Shown: positions 1 through 7,343, numbered from the stretch's first letter. The stretch: 8,552 nucleotides of DNA from Hungateiclostridiaceae bacterium UBA3922 (GCA_002386045.1 DGEQ01000048.1:1-8552), one strand, 5' to 3'. Numbers and translations: made by a program. The notes: generated by a model from the sequence alone, not told the origin.

Positions 1-19
1 AGATGTGTATAAGAGACAG
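1..19 (+). other. Tn5 mosaic-end sequencing adapter remnant
   Basis: Bases 1-19 read AGATGTGTATAAGAGACAG, which is exactly the 19-bp mosaic end used by Tn5 tagmentation kits. It sits at the very edge of the contig, and only one copy with no transposon DNA is present, so it is an untrimmed library adapter rather than a mobile element. It fuses in frame with the helicase gene and creates a false N-terminus, Met-Cys-Ile-Arg-Asp-Ser. Genomic sequence starts at base 20. Confidence 0.96.
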
Positions 20-1580
20 CGGCAAAACAGCGGTGTTCGGCGCATCCATGCTCCAGCTGACCGATCCGGAAGCTGAGGGCCCCCAGGGTCTCATACTGAC
101 ACCCACCCGCGAGCTTGCGGTACAGGTGGACAGCGATATCCGCCGGATGGCCAGGCACCTCGCGCACCGTACAACGGCCGTATACGGCCAGCACAGCATG
201 GATGCGGAAGTGAAAGAGCTTGAAAAAGGCGTGACGATAGTCACCGGGACCCCGGGAAGAGTCTACGACCATATACAGCAGGGGACACTGGATACGAAGC
301 ACATAAAATTCCTGGTGCTCGACGAGGCCGACAGGATGCTCGACATGGGCTTTATAGACCAGGTGGAAAGGATCATCAGGTCTGTGCCCAGAGACAGGGC
401 CACGATGCTTTTTTCCGCCACTATGCCCGAAGAGATCAGGCGGATATGCAGAAGGTACATGAAAGATCCCGAGACCATAGAAACAGGATCGCAGACCAAG
501 ACCGTGGATACGATACGCCAGCTTTATTACCGCGTCAACCAAAAAGAGAAACTCGAACAACTGAACAAGGTGCTCCTGATCGAGCAGCCCGAAAGCTGCA
601 TGATCTTCTGCAATACCCGCGTTGCCGCGGATAAGGTCGGCAAGTTCCTTACGAAAAAGGGCTATGCCAGCCGCGTGCTCCACGGCAACATCGCCCAGTC
701 CAGGAGGATGAAGACGATACAGCAGTTCAAACAGGGGAAATTCCGCCTGCTGGTCGCCACGGACGTGGCAGCCCGCGGGATCCACATCGACGAACTGTCC
801 CTCGTGATAAACTACGACGTCCCGCTGGACAGGGACAGCTACGTGCACAGGATCGGCCGTACCGGGAGGGCGGGCCACGAGGGCCGTGCTGTGTCCATAG
901 TCACCAGGGATGACCTCATGGACCTCTACGCGATCGAGGAGCATATCGGCGTCCTCATAGAAGAATGCGAAATGCCCGGTGACGAATACTTCGAGGAGCA
1001 CCGGCAGGAAATAGACGAATGGATCGCCGCCAACAGATCCGGAAAACCCGGAACGGCAAAGAGACCGGAACCAGCGAGGGCACCTGGCGGCCAGCAAGAA
1101 AGCCGGGAAAGCGCCGCCAGCGAAGCAGGCAGCCCGGGCAGGCAGGACCGGGAAAGGCCGGACCGCAGGAGAAAGAAAGGATCCAAGGCAGGCCGCAAAG
1201 GCCAGCAGGGCAGATACACAGGACAGGGCCGCCCGTCGGACGGCGGAAGACAAAAGCAGGGTGACGGCAGGCACAAACAGCATGGCGGTGCAGGGAAACC
1301 GCCACAGCAGGACGGACAGCCATTCCGCCGGGACGCAAACATGCAGGACAGCGGTAAGCATGGAGCAATGCAGGTCCAGAAAGATCCCGCAGCCCAGGGC
1401 TCACGTAAAGCTCATGAAACCAGGACAGGCAGCCGCGGATATGGCGCAGGAAGCCGGATGCCCGGGACGGGATCCCGGAAGCCCGGCACGGAAACCCTAA
1501 AACCCGGCGCAGAAGAACGCAGGCCCGGAGAAAACGCGGGATTCTTCAGGCGCATATTCGGCAGGATCCTGGGCAAGTGA
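20..1580 (+). CDS. DEAD-box ATP-dependent RNA helicase (5' partial)
   Basis: ATP-dependent RNA helicase of the DEAD-box family, expected to unwind short RNA duplexes in ribosome assembly or mRNA turnover. The gene is cut at the contig edge: the Q motif and the first half of Walker A are missing, and only GKT remains (codons from base 21). In numbering from base 3 the motifs follow in order: PTRELA (34-39), TPGR (83-86), DEAD (107-110), SAT (138-140), IFCNT (201-205), ATDVAARG (252-259) and HRIGRTGRAG (282-291). From about residue 345 the protein becomes a tail of some 180 residues rich in R, G, K, Q and P, a typical RNA-binding extension. It includes five heptads near the end and closes with a basic amphipathic stretch, FFRRIFGRILGK. 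The core resembles clostridial DeaD/CshA-type enzymes, but a specific name is not safe without the N-terminus. Any start codon before base 20 is an adapter artefact. A terminator follows 13 bases after the stop. Confidence 0.95.
1428..1532 (+). repeat. Five degenerate 21-bp (heptapeptide) repeats in helicase tail
   Basis: The end of the helicase tail reads as five consecutive heptads: GSRGYGA, GSRMPGT, GSRKPGT, ETLKPGA and EERRPGE. The second and third are nearly identical in DNA as well, and the last two keep only the central basic-Pro-Gly. This looks like expansion of a 21-bp unit followed by divergence. The units add alternating positive charges and turns to an RNA-binding tail. Confidence 0.7.
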
Positions 1581-1593
1581 CGCGAAATAAACT

Positions 1594-1627
1594 AAAAACG
1601 AGGCGTTGAATGATCCGCCTCGTTTTT
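1594..1627. terminator. Bidirectional rho-independent terminator
   Basis: A perfect 12-bp inverted repeat, AAAAACGAGGCG at 1594-1605 and CGCCTCGTTTTT at 1616-1627, encloses a 10-base loop. The GC-rich inner stem is flanked by A5 on one side and T5 on the other, so a U-tract follows the hairpin on either strand. It lies between the convergent stops of the helicase (1580, +) and the DUF1846 gene (1663, -) and can end both transcripts. Confidence 0.88.
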
Positions 1628-1662
1628 GTTTCCAGCAGTGTTTGCTTCTGTGCAGCAGGTTC

Positions 1663-3147
1663 TTACTTGTGATACAACTTCTTCGTCTGGTACTGGGGCT
1701 CGCACGTGATGTTGACACCAAGCTTCTGGAACACATTCTCATCGACGCGCGACAGTATGACTGACGAATGGGCTTCGCAGCCCTTCAGCTTCGGAAGCTG
1801 TTCCAGCGCAAGGGCCGCCGTCGGGTTCGTGGCAGCGCAGATGGACAGCGCTATCAGTATCTCGTCGGTATGGAGACGCGGGTTGTGGTTCCCCATGTGA
1901 TTTACCTTCAGGGCCTGTATCGGCTCGATGACTATCGGCGAAATCAAGTGTATGTCGTCATGGATGCCGCCCAGTTCTTTCAGCGCATTGAGCAGCACTG
2001 CAGCTGAAGCGCCAAGCAGAGATGACGTCTTACCGGTGACGATCCTGCCGTCATGGAGCTGTATAGCAACGGCAGGCCCCCCGGTAGCCTCGGCGCGCCG
2101 GTTTGCAGCCTGAACCACGGGACGGTCCGCTTCGCTTATTCCCAACTGCTTCATCAGAAGCTCCACTTTGTATACTTCCGCCCTGTCGGCCAACCCCTGG
2201 CGATGGGCGCAGCGCGTGTTGAAATACCTTCGTATGACCTCCTGCCTGGCTGCCTCGCATACCGCCTCATCGTCCGTGATACACAGCCCGGCCATGTTGA
2301 CGCCCATGTCGGTCGGGCTTTTGTAAGGCGACTCTCCCTTGATCTTTTCCAGTATAGCTCTAAGCACAGGGAAGATCTCGACATCCCTGTTATAATTCAC
2401 GGCTGTGACGCCATAGGCTTCCAGGTGGAAGGGGTCTATCATCGTCACATCGTTCAGGTCCGTAGTTGCGGCTTCATATGCAATGTTCACCGGGTGCTTG
2501 AGGGGAAGGTTCCATATCGGGAATGTCTCGAATTTCGCATATCCCGCCTGGATGCCCCTCTTGCTCTCATGGTATATCTGGGACAGGCAGACGGCCATCT
2601 TCCCGCTGCCCGGCCCCGGCGCCGTGACCACGACGAGGGACTTCTCCGTTTCTATGTAGTCATTTTTGCCGAATCCGTCGTCACTCACGATAAGTGGTAT
2701 GTTCGAAGGGTAGTCCGGTATCGGGTAATGCCTGTAGACCCTTATGCCGAGGTTTGAAAGCCTTTTCTGGAACAGGTCTGCATTATACTGTGAACGGTAG
2801 TGAGTAATGACCACGCTCCCGACGTAGAGCCCTATCTCGCGGAACGCATCGATAAGGCGCAGTACGTCAAGATCATACGTGATCCCCAGGTCTCCTCTTC
2901 TCTTGCTTTTTTCTATGTCATCCGCATTTATGGCGATCACGATCTCGGCCTTGTCCTTCAACTGCATCAGCATCCTGACCTTACTGTCGGGTTTGAACCC
3001 GGGCAGGACCCTTGAGGCGTGATAATCGTCGAAAAGTTTCCCTCCGAATTCAAGATACAGCTTGCCGCCAAACTGCTCGATCCGTTCGAGGATCTTCTGT
3101 GACTGAAGCCGCAGATACTTATCGTTGTCAAAGCCAACTCTGTTCAT
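1663..3147 (-). CDS. DUF1846 (UPF0371) family protein
   Basis: A 494-residue protein of the DUF1846/UPF0371 family, found widely in Firmicutes and Actinobacteria; its biochemical role is not established. Length and N-terminus (GFDNDKYLRLQSQKI) match the family. Visible landmarks are a glycine-rich P-loop-like APGPGSGK at 176-183, suggestive of nucleotide binding, and a highly conserved-looking NHMGNHNPRLHTDE at 416-429, followed by a cysteine in an SICAATNP segment. No signal peptide or membrane segment is visible, so it is probably cytosolic. I chose the ATG at 3147 because AGGAG (3159-3155) lies 7 bases upstream. An in-frame TTG at 3168 would add seven residues but lies upstream of that ribosome binding site. 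The gene is 122 bases downstream of hflX, with a candidate promoter in the gap, so it may be transcribed alone as well as by read-through. It ends at the shared terminator. Confidence 0.92.
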   Translation of the reverse strand: MNRVGFDNDKYLRLQSQKILERIEQFGGKLYLEFGGKLFDDYHASRVLPGFKPDSKVRMLMQLKDKAEIVIAINADDIEKSKRRGDLGITYDLDVLRLIDAFREIGLYVGSVVITHYRSQYNADLFQKRLSNLGIRVYRHYPIPDYPSNIPLIVSDDGFGKNDYIETEKSLVVVTAPGPGSGKMAVCLSQIYHESKRGIQAGYAKFETFPIWNLPLKHPVNIAYEAATTDLNDVTMIDPFHLEAYGVTAVNYNRDVEIFPVLRAILEKIKGESPYKSPTDMGVNMAGLCITDDEAVCEAARQEVIRRYFNTRCAHRQGLADRAEVYKVELLMKQLGISEADRPVVQAANRRAEATGGPAVAIQLHDGRIVTGKTSSLLGASAAVLLNALKELGGIHDDIHLISPIVIEPIQALKVNHMGNHNPRLHTDEILIALSICAATNPTAALALEQLPKLKGCEAHSSVILSRVDENVFQKLGVNITCEPQYQTKKLYHK

Positions 3148-3210
3148 TTTTGCACTCCTGTATGACAAATATGCGGGTTGCCGGAAACCCCGGACAATAT
3201 TTCCTTACCC

Positions 3211-3239
3211 ACAATAACACATCCGCCGGTACGCGTCAA
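3211..3239 (-). promoter_or_regulatory. Candidate sigma-A promoter for the DUF1846 gene
   Basis: On the minus strand TTGACG (3239-3234) is followed after exactly 17 bases by TATTGT (3216-3211). The -35 matches 5 of 6 consensus bases and the -10 matches 4 of 6. Transcription would start near 3204, giving a leader of about 57 bases. That leader holds a small hairpin (GGGTT at 3175-3179 on the plus strand, pairing with AACCC at 3186-3190) before the ribosome binding site. Placement between two co-directional genes makes it credible. Confidence 0.5.
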
Positions 3240-3269
3240 TCGGGCAGCCGGTTCCTGTCCAGGTTTTTT

Positions 3270-4556
3270 TCAGCTTTCGGACATAATCCGTCGCCTTTCT
3301 GTAACAAACTGCCTGAAACGCCTGTAATCGCGTTCGCTGCATTCGAGCAGCAGGCAGGCCCCTTCATTTCCATACTTTATATCCTTCACCAGTGCATTTT
3401 CCCTGAAATATGCCACTATATCACCGTGCTTATACGGTATCAGCATCCTGCAGTCCACGCAGGTCCCGGAGACATGCCGCAGGATCAGTTCCGCCAGTTC
3501 CCTGGTGCCGATCCTTTCCTTTGCAGAAATGTATATCATGTTGTCCTTTATGAACGGGATGTCCATATCGGTCAGGTCTGCCTTGTTGAACACGTAGAGC
3601 ACCGGGATCCCTCCTGCTCCTATCTGTTTCAGCGTTTCCTCGGTCACGCTGACCTGGCGTTCGGCTTCCGGGTCGGAAGCATCCACCACGTGCAGCAGCA
3701 GGTCCGCCTCCTTCACCTCTTCGAGAGTCGAACGGAAAGCCCTGACGAGTTGATGGGGAAGTTTGCTGACGAAACCTACGGTATCCGACAGCAGGAATGA
3801 CCTGTTATCAGGGAGCGTTATGCACCGGACCGTAGTCTCGAGGGTAGCAAAAAGCATGTCCTTTTCGAAAACTTTCTTGCTGTCGGGCTTCTGCGACAGT
3901 TCCACCATGGCGTTCATTATCGTCGATTTGCCCGCGTTGGTATAACCCATCAGCGCGACCCGCGGGAGCCCGGATCCGCTCCTCCTTTTGCGCTGGACCT
4001 GCCGGTCCTTCCTGATATCCTCGAGCTCCTTCCTGAGTGCGGCAATGTTCTGTTCGATCCTCCTGCGGTCGAGGACTATCTTTTTCTCGCCGCCGCCCCT
4101 GATGACCGTCCCGATGCCTCCGCCGCCCTGCCGGTCCATGTATTCGCCCGCGCCTGCCAGCCTGGGCAGCATGTACTGCAGCCTTGCCATTTCGACCTGC
4201 AGCTTCGCTTCTTTTGTCCTGGCCCTTTGCGCGAATATATCGAGTATAAGCTGGGTCCTGTCCATCACCCTGCAGCCGAGTACTCTTTCAAGGTTCCTCT
4301 GCTGGGTCGGCGTGAGTTCATTGTCAAAGATGGCGACATCAGCCCCGGTTGCCTCAACGAATCCCGCAGCCTCTTTCACCTTGCCCGCGCCGATATAGTA
4401 AGCGCTGTTTACGGTCCTGAGATTCTGTTCGATCCTTCCGCCTACTTCGAATCCGCAGGCTGCTGCGAGGTTTTCCAGTTCATCCATCGATTTTTCGAAA
4501 TCGGCGTCACCATTGAGATCCACACCGATGAGCAGCGCTCTTTCCCTAAGCTCCAC
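3270..4556 (-). CDS. hflX: GTPase HflX
   Basis: HflX is a translational GTPase-like protein that binds the 50S subunit and splits stalled or hibernating ribosomes under stress. At 428 residues it is full length for the family. The N-terminal HflX domain shows YYIGAGK (53-59), FDNELTPTQQRNLE (77-90) and MDRTQLILDIFAQRA (98-112). A glycine-rich linker, RQGGGGIGT (142-150), leads into a basic helix. The G domain then shows G1 GYTNAGKST (204-212), a G2-region threonine pair (241-242), G3 DTVGF (258-262), G4 NKAD (324-327) and G5 SAKE (344-347). The linker ends in GGGEKKIVLDRR where many bacterial HflX proteins have a GPGET-type motif. The start is GTG at 4556, with AGGAG (4568-4564) 7 bases upstream and no better ATG nearby. 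It follows the acyl-CoA synthetase terminator, so it probably has its own promoter just upstream, although none is clear; a TATATT at 4582-4577 is the best -10 candidate. Confidence 0.96.
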   Translation of the reverse strand: MELRERALLIGVDLNGDADFEKSMDELENLAAACGFEVGGRIEQNLRTVNSAYYIGAGKVKEAAGFVEATGADVAIFDNELTPTQQRNLERVLGCRVMDRTQLILDIFAQRARTKEAKLQVEMARLQYMLPRLAGAGEYMDRQGGGGIGTVIRGGGEKKIVLDRRRIEQNIAALRKELEDIRKDRQVQRKRRSGSGLPRVALMGYTNAGKSTIMNAMVELSQKPDSKKVFEKDMLFATLETTVRCITLPDNRSFLLSDTVGFVSKLPHQLVRAFRSTLEEVKEADLLLHVVDASDPEAERQVSVTEETLKQIGAGGIPVLYVFNKADLTDMDIPFIKDNMIYISAKERIGTRELAELILRHVSGTCVDCRMLIPYKHGDIVAYFRENALVKDIKYGNEGACLLLECSERDYRRFRQFVTERRRIMSES

Positions 4557-4590
4557 AAAACCACTCCTCTATCAGAAATATAGCACAAAT

Positions 4591-4628
4591 ATAAAGGGCT
4601 GCAAATGGAATATTTCCACCTGCAGCCC
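4591..4628 (-). terminator. Terminator of the acyl-CoA synthetase gene
   Basis: Read on the minus strand, GGGCTGCA (4628-4621) pairs perfectly with TGCAGCCC (4603-4596). The enclosed segment folds again as TGGAA-ATA-TTCCA. The hairpin is followed directly by TTTATATTTG. It lies 92 bases after the stop at 4721 and just before the hflX ribosome binding site, separating the two transcripts. No gene is supported between 4569 and 4720; a 35-codon frame there lacks a ribosome binding site. Confidence 0.8.
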
Positions 4629-4720
4629 GCGGTCGCAGTCCTGTATCTGCTGCCGCTGTCTTACTGTGCCATGCGGCATGAGTGCCTGTAAGCCTGCCGG
4701 CACAAGTGCGCACGTTCCGG

Positions 4721-6370
4721 TCAGCCCGGGAGCTCGGTTATCTCGAACTGCTGCGCAACAAGCGCCGTGGCTCCGTATTTCTCCCTCAGTTTCGGCTTTT
4801 CTATCTTGCCGGTGGGATTGCGGGGCACTTTATCAAAGATTATCTTCCTCGGCCGTTTATACCTCGGCAGAGACATGCAGAATGCGTTGATATCTTCTTC
4901 CGTGCACTGGTGTCCCGGTTTGAGTTCGATTATCGCCGCCGCTATCTCACCCAGGCGCTTGTCAGGCAGCCCTATGACAGCCGCATCTTTTATCGCTTCA
5001 TGTGACCGGAGGTGATCCTCGACCTGTACGGGATATATGTTTTCTCCCCCGCTGATTATGACGTCCTTTTTGCGGTCCACCAGGTATATGAATCCGTCCT
5101 CATCCTGCATGGCCATATCCCCGGTGTGCAGCCAGCCGTCCTTAAGCACTGCCGCTGTCGCCGCCGGATCCTTGTAGTAGCATTTCATTATGCCCGGGCC
5201 CCTGACGGCAAGTTCGCCCACTTCGCCATGCCTGACGGGATCCCTGTTCTCATCCACGATCCTGGCTTCCCAGCCGTAGCCGGGTATCCCGATGGCGCCC
5301 ACCTTGTGGATATTCTCAACACCGAGATGCACGCACCCGGGGCCTGTCGACTCGCTCAGGCCGTAGTTCGTGTCATACTGGTGATTCGGGAAGTACTTTT
5401 TCCATCTCTGTATCAGGCTTGGGGGTACCGGCTGCGCGCCTATGTGCATCAGCCTCCACTGTGAAAGCTTGTAATCCTCAAGCTTCACGTCTCCCCGCTC
5501 TATCGCGTCAAGGATATCCTGGGCCCACGGCACGAGCAGCCACACGATCGTTATCTTCTCCTCCGACACGGTCCTGAGTATCCAGTCCGGCTTTATACCA
5601 CGCAGGATGACGGCAGGGCTGCCGGAAAGCAGGCTCCCGAACCAGTGCATCTTCGCGCCGGTGTGGTAAAGCGGAGGTATGCAGAGGAACTTGTCCTCCC
5701 GCGTCTGCCCGTGGTGCTTCTGCTCGGTTATACATGCCGAAACGAGGCTCCTGTGGGCATGCAGTATTGCCTTGGGGAAACCTGTCGTTCCCGACGAGAA
5801 ATATATGGCAGCGTCATCGTCGTCTGTTATTTCCACATTCGGCGCTTCCGAAGAACAGTTGGCCGTGAGCCGGTCGTAGCTTTCCGCAAACGACGGGCGG
5901 CCTTCGCCGACATAGAAAAGCAGCCTGACTTTCGGCATCTGGTCGTAGATGGTCTCGAGCCTGCCTATGAACTCAGGTCCGAACAGCAGGGCAACAGCAT
6001 CGGACAAATCAAGGCAGTACCGTATCTCCTCGGCCGTATAGCGGAAATTGAGCGGCACCGCGACGGCTCCTGCTTTCAGTACGCCGAAGTATATGGGCAG
6101 CCATTCCAGGCAGTTCATCAGCAGTATGGCCACCTTCTCACCTTTCTTTATCCCCCGCTTGATCAGCAGGTTCGCCAGGCGGTTGGCTTTCTCGTCGAAC
6201 ACACGCCAGGTCATGCTGACCCTGTATTCGCCTGCCGGGTTGTTTTCAATAAGCTCGTATTCCCGCCATATTACGTTGTGTTTTTCCTGGAGATCGAGGT
6301 TTATTTCGGTGAGACAAATCTCGTTGCCGTACAGAGCGGCGTTCCTTGACAGAAATTCAGTTATAGGCAT
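4721..6370 (-). CDS. Acyl-CoA synthetase (AMP-forming adenylating enzyme)
   Basis: A 549-residue class I adenylate-forming enzyme that activates a carboxylic acid with ATP to an acyl-adenylate and transfers it to CoA. All core motifs are intact: the phosphate-binding loop SSGTTGFPK (192-200), YGLSEST (336-342), HTGD (415-418), the hinge region DRKKDVIISGGENIYP (432-447), and PTGK with the catalytic Lys522. Overall it resembles medium/long-chain fatty acyl-CoA ligases and CaiC-like enzymes; the substrate cannot be read from sequence. About 30 residues near the N-terminus (roughly 24-53), before the usual TWRVFDEKANRLA, look like an insertion compared with compact homologues. No signal peptide or membrane helix is evident. 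The ATG at 6370 is preceded by GGGAGG (6383-6378) with 7 bases of spacing. The gene appears monocistronic, with a strong promoter upstream and a terminator downstream. No thioesterase, ACP or beta-oxidation gene lies next to it. Confidence 0.93.
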   Translation of the reverse strand: MPITEFLSRNAALYGNEICLTEINLDLQEKHNVIWREYELIENNPAGEYRVSMTWRVFDEKANRLANLLIKRGIKKGEKVAILLMNCLEWLPIYFGVLKAGAVAVPLNFRYTAEEIRYCLDLSDAVALLFGPEFIGRLETIYDQMPKVRLLFYVGEGRPSFAESYDRLTANCSSEAPNVEITDDDDAAIYFSSGTTGFPKAILHAHRSLVSACITEQKHHGQTREDKFLCIPPLYHTGAKMHWFGSLLSGSPAVILRGIKPDWILRTVSEEKITIVWLLVPWAQDILDAIERGDVKLEDYKLSQWRLMHIGAQPVPPSLIQRWKKYFPNHQYDTNYGLSESTGPGCVHLGVENIHKVGAIGIPGYGWEARIVDENRDPVRHGEVGELAVRGPGIMKCYYKDPAATAAVLKDGWLHTGDMAMQDEDGFIYLVDRKKDVIISGGENIYPVQVEDHLRSHEAIKDAAVIGLPDKRLGEIAAAIIELKPGHQCTEEDINAFCMSLPRYKRPRKIIFDKVPRNPTGKIEKPKLREKYGATALVAQQFEITELPG

Positions 6371-6456
6371 GACTCATCCTCCCGTCCTGCTGTAAGAATC
6401 ACATGGAATGCAGTGACAAACAAAGCCGTGCTGCATAACTGCGAAATATCACGTAC

Positions 6457-6485
6457 ATTATAAGACAATACCTGCATTTAATCAA
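6457..6485 (-). promoter_or_regulatory. Sigma-A promoter for the acyl-CoA synthetase gene
   Basis: The minus strand shows TTGATT (6485-6480), 17 bases, then a perfect TATAAT (6462-6457). The -35 matches 4 of 6 consensus bases. The start point would be near 6450, giving a leader of about 80 bases before the ATG at 6370. It lies in the 314-base gap between the lipoprotein and synthetase genes, just downstream of the stem-loop at 6524-6546. Confidence 0.72.
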
Positions 6486-6523
6486 CAGTTTGTTGGAAGG
6501 AAAGCCAAGCCTGCAGCCGTACA

Positions 6524-6546
6524 CGGGCGGCAACTTTTGCCGCCCG
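6524..6546 (-). terminator. Strong stem-loop, possible transcript end of the lipoprotein gene
   Basis: CGGGCGGCAA (6524-6533) pairs perfectly with TTGCCGCCCG (6537-6546) around a 3-base loop, a very stable 10-bp stem. It lies downstream of the lipoprotein gene and its 3' remnant and upstream of the synthetase promoter, where a transcript end is expected. Neither strand has a U-tract after it, so it may be a 3'-end stabiliser or an atypical terminator rather than a canonical one. Confidence 0.45.
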
Positions 6547-6555
6547 GATCCCCTG

Positions 6556-6670
6556 TTATTTCTCCACCTTTACGGACGCCATTATTTTTTCTGTTTCAGC
6601 GCCGATCGCTCCAGCAGCGTCTTTATCTTTCATATAATAAGCGGCAGTTACCATCGCAGGCTGTTGCCTT
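6556..6670 (-). pseudogene. Remnant of a tandem paralogue of the lipoprotein gene (3' end only)
   Basis: Directly behind the intact lipoprotein gene, the minus strand from 6654 to 6556 (ATG to TAA, 32 codons) encodes a near copy of that protein's last 32 residues. Aligned segments are MVTAAYYM versus MVQGAYM, AAGAIGAETEK versus NAGAASAEIEK, and SVKVEK versus SVKTEK. With one single-codon gap about 18 of 31 residues agree. Upstream, similarity continues into AACAGCCTG (about 6666), but the frame is broken by a small deletion and a TGA is in frame at 6671-6673. No ribosome binding site precedes the ATG. I read this as what remains of a second tandem copy after a deletion. A functional 32-residue peptide is possible but unlikely. 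Confidence 0.75.
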
Positions 6671-6684
6671 CAGCCGGGATGACA

Positions 6685-7230
6685 TTATTGTTTTTCTGTT
6701 TTTACAGACGAAATCAGTTTTTCTATTTCGGCACTGGCTGCTCCAGCATTATCTTCGTTCAGCATGTATGCGCCCTGTACCATGATCACCAGCCCATGCT
6801 TGAAGTAATAGCAATATATCTGCCTCTGCTTCATGCCGGAAATTTCGAAGTCTGCATGGAAGCGGACTCCCTCGGTCTCGTCTATATCGATTTTTTCTGT
6901 CCCGGAAAATTCCGCATCGCCGAAAGCCTGCTTCATCGTGTCGATATCTTTATTGACATATTCCACGATATCGTTATCGCTGGATAGCTTTCTCGAACTT
7001 GTCACCGTAAACATGCTCGTCTCTTTTACGGCCTGGTAATTTGCAAAATTGTTCGGTTTTTCTTCCCAGCCATCGGGCAGATCGACTGTAACCCTGATGC
7101 TGGCAGGATCGGCAGCCTTCGAACCTGCCTCGCCGGTATCCTCCTCCGTTCCAGGGGTGATACCGCACCCTGCCAGGGCGGCGAACATCATGCAAAGTGC
7201 CAGTACTGCTGCCAATACTTTTTTCAACAT
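6685..7230 (-). CDS. Small secreted lipoprotein of unknown function
   Basis: A 181-residue protein with a textbook lipoprotein signal: MLKK, a hydrophobic core, then the lipobox L19-A20-G21-C22, so Cys22 should be lipidated and anchored on the outer face of the membrane. An acidic, flexible spacer follows (about residues 23-45), then a single alpha/beta-looking domain opening with VTVDLPDGWEE (47-57). That opening recalls PsbP/DcrB-like small lipoproteins, but this is a resemblance by eye, not an assignment. The C-terminus ends in a charged helix, SAEIEKLISSVKTEKQ. The ATG at 7230 is chosen because AGGAGG (7242-7237) lies 6 bases upstream and the signal peptide starts there; in-frame starts further up (7248, 7293) lack both. 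It is 113 bases downstream of the DUF2461 gene with no clear promoter between, so co-transcription is possible. A stem-loop lies in its leader, and a decayed copy of its 3' end follows the stop. Confidence 0.85.
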   Translation of the reverse strand: MLKKVLAAVLALCMMFAALAGCGITPGTEEDTGEAGSKAADPASIRVTVDLPDGWEEKPNNFANYQAVKETSMFTVTSSRKLSSDNDIVEYVNKDIDTMKQAFGDAEFSGTEKIDIDETEGVRFHADFEISGMKQRQIYCYYFKHGLVIMVQGAYMLNEDNAGAASAEIEKLISSVKTEKQ

Positions 7231-7257
7231 GGTGATCCTCCTAACCATTATTTTTTT

Positions 7258-7290
7258 CCCGGTGACACATCCGTTATCCCGGATGCCGGG
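7258..7290 (-). other. Stem-loop in the lipoprotein mRNA leader
   Basis: CATCCG (7268-7273) pairs with CGGATG (7280-7285) around a 6-base loop. An outer stem, CCCGG (7258-7262) with CCGGG (7286-7290), extends it past a 5-base bulge. It sits 16 bases upstream of the AGGAGG of the lipoprotein gene. On the minus strand an A-run, not a T-run, follows, so it is not an intrinsic terminator; it may influence mRNA stability or processing. Confidence 0.4.
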
Positions 7291-7343
7291 CACAAGCTCC
7301 TGTCCTGCTTTGTGTCTTCAGGCATTAAAACCATGATCCGGCG

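Noticed and set aside
1..19. A real Tn5-type transposon end
   Set aside because: Only the bare 19-bp hyperactive mosaic end is present at the contig edge, with no IS50 sequence, which is the signature of a library adapter.
926..1404. Two overlapping long open frames antisense to the helicase tail
   Set aside because: They are Cys/Pro/Arg-rich translations of the GC-rich low-complexity tail, lack ribosome binding sites and resemble no family; the sense strand carries the real gene.
2053..2757. A 234-codon frame antisense to the DUF1846 gene (and similar ones at 3012-3800 and 5645-6349)
   Set aside because: All are shadows of well-supported genes on the other strand, without ribosome binding sites or family features.
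3148..3168. TTG start at 3168 for the DUF1846 gene
   Set aside because: The AGGAG at 3159-3155 lies inside this extension and is correctly spaced for the ATG at 3147.
4577..4604. hflX promoter TTGCAG-16-TATATT on the minus strand
   Set aside because: The -35 matches poorly, lies in the terminator stem, and the start would fall almost on the ribosome binding site; kept only as a weak possibility.
4572..4679. A 35-codon frame on the minus strand between the synthetase and hflX
   Set aside because: It has no convincing ribosome binding site, its end runs through the terminator hairpin, and the peptide shows no recognisable pattern.
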